12,187 nucleotides of DNA from Mucidula mucida. Lineage: Eukaryota > Basidiomycota > Agaricomycetes > Agaricales > Physalacriaceae. The notes under the pieces were generated by a model. The model was not told the DNA's origin. It was given only the letters and a program-made list of their open reading frames with translations, and made no database searches. Shown piece by piece: positions 6,965 to 12,187 of this stretch (positions are counted from its first letter, which is position 1; each line of letters opens with the position of its first letter). The position numbers were made by a program, and so were the translations under genes. The stretch is taken from assembly GCA_015501055.1 (NCBI GenBank), contig JADNYV010000944.1, positions 1 to 12,187 on the forward strand, written 5' to 3'.

Positions 6965-8220
6965 TCAAAAACTTAAACGCGCTACCCCTCCAGGATCTTT
7001 ACAAACCGAATGATCTCCATACACAGATCCGCTGGCGGCAACAAAGCCTGAGCCCGAATCGCCCAAATAAACTGCCTTGTTTTCTTCAGACACCAGAAAC
7101 ATTATGGACGACGAAGGATCCGGAATTTCATATGTACATGCGCCTTTTGTCGCGCGTAAAATTGCACTCTCGTCCCTAGGCCAGGACCATCTGCCCCACT
7201 CAGAGAAATCGTTCCTCTAAATGGATCGCCTGCGGTTATGGTATAAACGCGTTTACCCAGCACCACGTAGAATTGTTCCTCGTCTTTGAACCAACGCGAT
7301 GTAGCGACATTCATACCCTTCTTTTCGCGCGCATCGAGGAGGAGTTGTGTGGGATTACGTCCATCGAGTGTGTTGACGAGGTTGCCTTCGCTTTGAGTGA
7401 CAGTCATAGGCTCGGATAAAGCGCTAAGCCCGAGAAAATCGAGTGTGTACGTGAGTCGTGGACGATGGTTGAGTGCGAGGCCGACAGCGCCAGAGTCGTG
7501 AATGTCATTGTTACGAAACAACGTAAAAGGTCTTCCGGTAATGAATGGTGTGGATGTGGCGATTAAGCCAAGCTGTCTGGAATTAATTAGGAAGGCCAAA
7601 TAGAAATCGCGTCTGCTTACTCGTGCGGCATTGGGCAACTGCGATAATGAAGTTGTCAATCCTTGTGGAGACGAATCCCCGCGTTGATGTCTGCGGGGCT
7701 GGTAAATGTCAATATCAAGAAATAGAAAACGCGTGTCCACGTACTCAACACCTTGAAGCTCGTCGGGGAGTGGGTCCGTGGACGTCCGCCTGCTCCAAAA
7801 ATCTTCCCAGTCAACGTTTTCCAACGACTCGGACAGTTCATCCTTTTTCCTAAATGAATGCCAACGTCCGACTTGGGGGATGGGTGTTCCTGCTATCGTG
7901 GACCTAAATGGAATGCACGAATCCGCATCGAAGAATGCCAATGAACAAGTAATGAGATCTTGTCCGTGCGTTGGAGAGGCTAGGCAGCCAACATATTTCT
8001 TGCTCAGTGCGGTGACATTAGATACAATATTGAAGAGATCCGTGGACGCGAGATTGGGTGATAATGCGAAGAGGAGAGTGTGTCGCCTGAAGCTGCCAGA
8101 AAGCTTTTGAATATGCTGGAGGACCGCAGACGCGCAGCGGCTTAGGACAATGCAGGCGTGTATTCAAATTGGCCTAAAGCTGACGCACCTAGCATGCCAT
8201 TTTCCGGTTGCTGTAGACAT
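6965..8220 (-). pseudogene. FIST-domain protein gene, nearly full length, probably broken
   Basis: ATG 8220 starts MSTATGKWHA. A 36-bp block missing in the left arm follows and carries an in-frame TGA, unless it is removed by a possible 48-bp intron (8188-8141, AG/GTGCGT donor, CCTAAG acceptor). The FIST_N part reads HTLLFALSPNLAS, YVGCLASPTHGQD, STIAGTPIPQVGRWHSFRKK. Two further introns fit: 7744-7691 (54 bp, less certain) and 7620-7573 (48 bp, CTAAT branch), the second joining LPNAAR to LGLIATSTPFITGRPFTLF. FIST_C follows (NLVNTLDGRNPTQLLLDA, YTITAGDPFRGTISL, GTRVQFYAR). Near 7150 the frame must change by one base to continue as PDPSSSIMFLVSEENKAVYL and GFVAASG to PGGVARLSF, stop TGA 6967-6965. 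Without that change it ends at 7102. Size (about 370 codons) fits the family. The role in this fungus is unknown. Confidence 0.75.
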
Positions 8221-8353
8221 GACGCGTAACGCTGGGCCAAAGTCTAGTAGTAGATAGGTTGTTTAAGGATATCGCAATCAAGTACAAACCGGCGGCATCT
8301 CTTGCCCCGGTCCTTTTCCCTGTTCATTTACCCGCAACCACACAACTACTACG

Positions 8354-8407
8354 CTAGTTATGATGTTCTGCCAGCTTTTCCCGCCAATTCCTCCTTTCTT
8401 TGTTCAT
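8354..8407 (-). pseudogene. C-terminal stub of the same unrecognised gene (right copy)
   Basis: The minus strand reads MNKERRNWREKLAEHHN followed by TAG, matching the tail at 4259-4312 with one residue changed at the end. About 270 bp that encode the preceding residues in the left arm are missing here. The join reads CTCTCGCAGCTAGAGAATG, and a stop directly precedes the stub, so this copy cannot make the full protein. Confidence 0.5.
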
Positions 8408-8540
8408 TCTCTAGCTGCGAGAGAGGTATGTAGCAACCATTTCACGGCGGTTGGCGATCACAATCCTAACGTTTTCATTGGTACAGCTAGAATACAGCGA
8501 TAATTCTCTTTTTTGTTTCTTCTCATTGCCCACATTCGAT

Positions 8541-8776
8541 TCAAACACCGGCGATTGAGGAGTTCGCCTACTGAATTCGCGTTCCACGTCGCGTCCATTC
8601 TGCTTTAAATGGCGCGTAAAGTGCAGGCGAGAGTTCAGGACAGTTCCTTCTCTTTGGAGGATTATGTGTGTCCAATATCTCTGTCATCTGTTCTCGTGCT
8701 GACTCCTAACCATAGCATTCCCCCGACCCGCTTTACATATTTTGCTAGTAAATGGTATCTCCCTCGACGCCTACGT
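8541..8776. other. 236-bp block present only in the right arm
   Basis: The left arm joins CATTCGAT directly to GTTATGGCTCTCAC, while here 236 bp lie between CATTCGAT and GTCATGGCTCTCAC. No terminal inverted repeats, target duplication or recognisable coding are seen. Gain here or loss in the left arm are equally possible. Confidence 0.6.
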
Positions 8777-8845
8777 GTCATGGCTCTCACACATACTATT
8801 GTGAATCTGAGCTTTGAATAGCGCCTGGATTTCACACGGGCGCGC

Positions 8846-9360
8846 GACGCGTACGCGTCACACCTGACTTATCAGCCCGCAGACAACGCGGCGAGGAAAT
8901 CTCGCCAAGACCTTGCGCTTCTATTGCGCGTGCCGAACCGGAGGTGATTGTCCCTAGCGAACGAAACTGGCGAAGCGAATCCCTACACCGCCGTCTGAAC
9001 CGGTCAGTGAGTAGCTGCTGGAGACCGTCACGGGTTTCAAAAGACGAGTGAAACAGAGGCGAAAGTAATCCAGGTATGGAGCCGTTCTACTGCTTACCCA
9101 AATGCACGTTTATCCTCCTCGTAGGGAACATACGTTGTACGATGTTGTGGTCTCGACGTGGAACTCTCATTGTACGGCTGCCATGATTGCAAAATCTATA
9201 CTCAACGTTCTCATCGCATGGTGGTCGTTAGGCCGTGGCGCTAGATTCATCGTAAATTGTCTCAGAGCATTGTCAGCTTTTAATCCGTGTCCTCCTTGCT
9301 CTTCATTTGCCGTCAATATGCGCTCTGTCCTCGGTGTCCTCGCGTATTTTCCCCTCATCT
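8846..9360. other. About 515-bp block present only in the right arm, starting at a GC palindrome
   Basis: Similarity to the left arm stops at GGGCGCGCG and resumes at GCAGCAGGCGTTCGACAATG, just before the PEBP start. In between lies DNA absent from the left arm. It begins with a perfect 14-bp palindrome GACGCGTACGCGTC (8846-8859). Open frames at 9102-9392 (plus) and 9167-9358 (minus) match no family I recognise. No transposon ends are visible. Confidence 0.55.
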
Positions 9361-9385
9361 TTATACGTGCAGCAGGCGTTCGACA

Positions 9386-10018
9386 ATGCTAATGTTGGTG
9401 GTTGTTTTTTGGGTTCGGCGGTTTCTGAGATGTCTTCCAGACTTTGCGCCAGAATGCGATCCCACTCTACTCCTCCAGGTCGTTCTTCCGCAGTCAACTG
9501 GCACGTCCATAGCCCTGGAAGTTGGTGAACAGCTTCCTCGCAAAGGTTCGTCGGCATTACCACATCTCCGTCATGTTTGAATAATTATTACAGCTACCTT
9601 GCATCCAGGCTTCTTGGGGAAATCATTAAAGGAGGTCCTTTCGTGGTAGCCACTGTCGATCCCGACGCGCCGACCTCTCAAGACCCAAATATTCTGTTTC
9701 GGCGCTTCCTTGGTGGAAACTTCATCCCGCTTGCCAGGCGGAGCTTCTTGTTAAGACTACCCCTTCTATATCTGAGTGGCAACAGCCCACGCCTCCAGCC
9801 GAATTGGATGCTCACCGGTCAATTCACTCCTTTTCTGGATGGTTGATATCTGACGGTTTTCGATATGTAGGTACATTTTCTGGATTTCCAATAGACTCGC
9901 TGCGTACAAGGGGCAGACACTCGGGAAAGTCATGACCTTGTTCAATATCTCTGCGTGCGGTGGACTAGGAAATCGAATCGCTGGGAACTTCATGATGGTC
10001 GCTCCTGACCCAGCGTGA
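9386..10018 (+). pseudogene. PEBP-like secreted protein gene, broken (right copy)
   Basis: This is the mirror partner of 3122-3751. The ATG at 9386 starts MLMLVVVFWVRRFL, less signal-like than the left copy, then PTLLLQVVLPQSTG and EVGEQLPRKG, and the frame ends in a TGA shortly after. GGPFVVATVDPDAPTSQ (DPDAPT at 9658-9675) lies in a second frame. After RRFLGGNFI about 10 bases present in the left copy are missing, so AELDAHR lies in a third frame. An intron follows at 9818-9870 (53 bp, weaker donor GTCAAT). The last exon reads YIFWISNRLAAYKGQTL to MMVAPDPA and has lost a short segment of the NISAFGGAVGLGNPI motif. The lesions differ from those of the left copy, so the two probably decayed independently. 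Confidence 0.8.
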
Positions 10019-10105
10019 GATCATTGGACCTGAATGGTATTCAAGAATCGAATCTGCTTCTACGTCTACTTCGAATATTGCGGCAGAAGACAATTCTTCG
10101 AATAA

Positions 10106-10232
10106 ATGCGCATTGACCGCTTGGACGCGGTAAGTCACTTGTTTCCGTGAAGAAATCAAAATGAAGACTGACTGACTGCTCAAGAGTACCATGGATCATC
10201 TGATCTCTACGCGTTCGCCCGTTGAAGTCTGA
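10106..10232 (+). CDS. Possible spliced 24-codon mini-ORF in the leader of the outer gene (right)
   Basis: Exon parts are 10106-10129 (MRIDRLDA) and 10185-10232 (STMDHLISTRSPVEV, stop TGA). The intron is 10130-10184, 55 bp, with donor GCG/GTAAGT, CTGACTGAC and acceptor CTCAAG. It lies between the PEBP remnant and the outer gene start. The frame and the stop position match the left arm. Confidence 0.4.
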
Positions 10233-10544
10233 CGCTGGTTTCCAAACCGATTTATTGCGCCACACTCTTTACGCAGTTTAGCTATCACGGAACTGCTAAA
10301 ACTGGACGTAGAACTCTTGAACAAACAGCGGGCAAACAATGGGCTACAAGTTGTCCAAAAAAGGGCAAGAAAGGTGCATGCCTTTGTTGGACCAGTAGCG
10401 TCAAAACAATCGCAAACAAAGGTGGGAATAAGCGCGTCTCTTCATTGTCTTCACTCTTACTCCTTCATTCTCGTCATCGATCATCCTGCATTCTCTTCAT
10501 TGATCATCCTATATCCTCCTTTCACATTAAAGACACTGTCCTCG
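10233..10544 (+). promoter_or_regulatory. 5' leader of the right outer gene
   Basis: This is the mirror of 2560-2882, with substitutions and an 11-bp deletion (CCCCCCATCAT of the left copy is missing near 10443-10453). The deletion shifts the upstream frame, which supports placing the start at ATG 10545 rather than at the more upstream in-frame ATG at 10317. Confidence 0.5.
10465..10510. repeat. Two 23-bp tandem units in the 5' leader (right copy)
   Basis: This matches the left-arm pair at 2594-2639. The unit at 10488-10510 is perfect and the unit at 10465-10487 carries substitutions (CGTCATCGATCATCCT). It lies 34 bp upstream of the ATG at 10545, so the repeat predates the arm duplication. 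Confidence 0.75.
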
Positions 10545-12187
10545 ATGCCATCTAAATTCCCGGACGACACACGGCGGCCTCCAGGCTTGTCGAGCGCTTT
10601 CGATGGTCGACACGACGCCCACACACACAGTTATTATACCCAGGAGCGCGCCTACGCTAGCGATAGCTCCTCCAGTGCCCCAAGCAAGTTTGGGAATGTA
10701 GGCGGGCAGTTCAGCGGGTCTCAGGCCTCCTACAGTTATGGCTCAGATGAGTCTCCCGACGACGCGACGCCCAGTCTCTATCCGAACTACCAGCAAAACC
10801 CTCTCTCGTACCCCGACAACTCTCATTCTGCACCGTCTTTCGCCAACAATGGCACCGGTTACGACCAAAATTCAATATATAACAATCCAATTCAATCCTA
10901 TGCGTATGTGCCCTCCCAGCAATTTCCACCGACGAACGGGCAGGTGGAGAGCACTACTGAGGAGCGACACGCTGGACAAAAATATCTCCTCCCCAATCCC
11001 CGAGACGCGACCTCTCCATCAGCCATCCCACAATCGCGCGTTGAGACCGCGACTACGACTACATTTTACGCGCAATCACTCCCTGTACCCGCCACCTCAT
11101 TGTCGGCATCCGACGCGCCAGCCAAACCGAAAGGGCGCCAATCGAAAGCGACAAAGCCCGTAGCGCCGAAGGCCGCCAAGAAGCCTGCAGCACGAGGGCG
11201 TCGTGCAGCGCCGAAAGCGTCGGCAGTTGAGCAGGAATCAGCCCAAGATAATAATAGTGGTCTGGCCGCGAAGGTGCCGGCGAAGAGAGGTCGGAAGCGA
11301 AAAGCTCCATTGCCCGAGCCATCGCCAGCTACAGTAATCCCCACTGCAGTAACCCAGCCCGTCTCAGGATCAGCCGACGTACAGGACCCAGCTGCAACTC
11401 AGGAGAAATTCAAGGCGGCGTCAGTCGACCAATCCCAGGCTGCCTCGGCTAGCAACGCCACCGTACAGAGCGCGACCAAGTCATCTACACGGCCAGCAGG
11501 CGATACAGCTGCTGAAGGTTCTTCTAACTCATCGACCACCTTGAACAAGAGGAAGCGGGATGAGCAGGTTGATGATGCGCAGCGCGACAGAGACCTGATG
11601 CCTCCACCTGCTGCCCCGAGGTCCAACTTTTCGAACGGTAAAGGCAAAGGCAAAGCCATCGAACCTCCAGCTCCAATCGTGACCAACAACCAAGTAAGTT
11701 GATCATCCTCGACGCCCTTGACATTATCTTATTGATTCATCCGTACTAGGTTAATCCCAACGTTGCTTTCCCGCAAGCCGCACAAATGTACAACATGTCC
11801 GCAATTCAAGTATGTCGTGTGATTCATTAATCTCACCTTTCGCTGATTATCATGTAGTTCGTCCTTCCCTCTGGGCTGATTGCGCTCGCACCTCGTTTGC
11901 CTCCCAGAGATCATGCTTCACGAGGTGCGGTCTGGATTATGGACCAGACCTATGAAGGTGTTGCATGGCCTGCGAAGCTCCACACCAACGAAGAACTAGC
12001 GGATTTGGCCTACAACAAGGCAGTCAACTTGTCGTGTCAACGCATCATCTACCTCCCCCGTCACCCAATGACGGACGGTAAGGTCCAAATTTCGAGCCTT
12101 ATCTTGATTTCCTTGGGATCGCCGGTGCCTCTGAACCAAGTGCGCTTCCACGCATGTAATACTGCGAGAGTCTTTGCTCCGGAACAA
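10545..12187 (+). CDS. Unrecognised nuclear-like protein gene (right copy, 3' end outside window)
   Basis: This is the mirror paralogue of the gene at 108-2559. Exons are 10545-11693, 11750-11809 and 11858-12187 (cut by the window edge), giving 513 visible residues. Introns are 56 and 48 bp, at the same places and phase 0. The start MPSKFPDD matches the left copy. Residues 1-70 are close to the left copy, about 71-185 diverge strongly with indels, and 187-249 are identical. The folded region in exon 3 differs by three bases, giving two amino-acid changes in 110 residues. The third basic cluster reads KRGRKRKA, nearer to an AT-hook core than KRGPRRKA in the left copy. The NKRKRD signal is kept. 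No stops or frameshifts are visible, so this copy is probably functional. Its function is unknown. Confidence 0.82.

Larger units (their letters stand above)
7790..12187 (-). repeat. Right arm of large inverted duplication
   Basis: This is the mirror of the left arm. Outer gene exon 3 is almost identical between arms, while the PEBP, leader and FIST parts are clearly more diverged. Blocks at 8541-8776 and about 8848-9360, and a 36-bp block in the FIST gene, are absent from the left arm. The repeat is still highly similar where the window stops. Confidence 0.9.

Noticed and set aside
6804..7179. Plus-strand open frames between FIST and kinase genes
   Set aside because: The 3' part is antisense to the FIST end and the rest has no recognisable pattern or clear gene signals.
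7778..8110. Plus-strand open frame opposite the FIST gene
   Set aside because: The minus strand carries the recognisable FIST motifs and the introns. The same applies to the minus-strand frame at 4537-4851 opposite the left FIST fragment.
8541..9360. Transposon or SINE in the right-arm-only blocks
   Set aside because: No terminal inverted repeats, poly-A end, target-site duplication or transposase motifs were found by eye.
9102..9392. 96-codon plus-strand frame and 63-codon minus-strand frame in the right-arm-only block
   Set aside because: No family pattern, no counterpart in the left arm, and no clear start or splice context.
1..12187. Defence system, CRISPR array or biosynthetic cluster
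   Set aside because: No direct-repeat arrays, nucleases, helicases or biosynthetic core enzymes are visible. The inner genes are mostly broken.

Overview
The window looks like nuclear DNA of a filamentous basidiomycete, probably an agaricomycete. The reasons are genes split by 48-56 bp GT-AG introns, spacing of a few hundred bases, and three protein families common in such fungi: secreted PEBP-like proteins, FIST-domain proteins and APH/choline-kinase-like phosphotransferases. There are no bacterial operons, rRNA, convincing tRNA or CRISPR. The lineage is an inference from recalled family patterns.

The dominant structure is a large inverted duplication. The left arm (1 to about 4950) and right arm (about 7790 to the window end) carry the same genes in mirror order around a spacer of about 2.8 kb. 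From outside in, each arm holds: (1) a four-exon gene for an unrecognised, probably nuclear, Ser/Pro/Ala/Lys-rich protein (left copy complete, about 765 aa, minus strand; right copy plus strand, cut by the window end); (2) a leader with a possible spliced 24-codon mini-ORF; (3) a broken PEBP-like gene; (4) remnants of an unrecognised gene ending in a basic helical tail; (5) the 5' part of a FIST-domain gene. Position 12187 matches position 903, so the repeat probably continues beyond the right edge.

The spacer holds the rest of the right-hand FIST gene (minus strand, probably broken near its 3' end), about 820 bp without a recognisable gene, and a phosphotransferase pseudogene with three frame changes and a missing catalytic loop.

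The arms have not diverged evenly. The outer gene stays open in both copies, with stretches of 180 bp and at least 211 bp that are identical between arms. The PEBP, FIST and unknown inner genes carry different stops, frameshifts and indels in each arm. The pattern suggests a duplicated locus in which only the outer gene is maintained, possibly with gene conversion between arms. I see no evidence that these genes form one pathway or a defence system.
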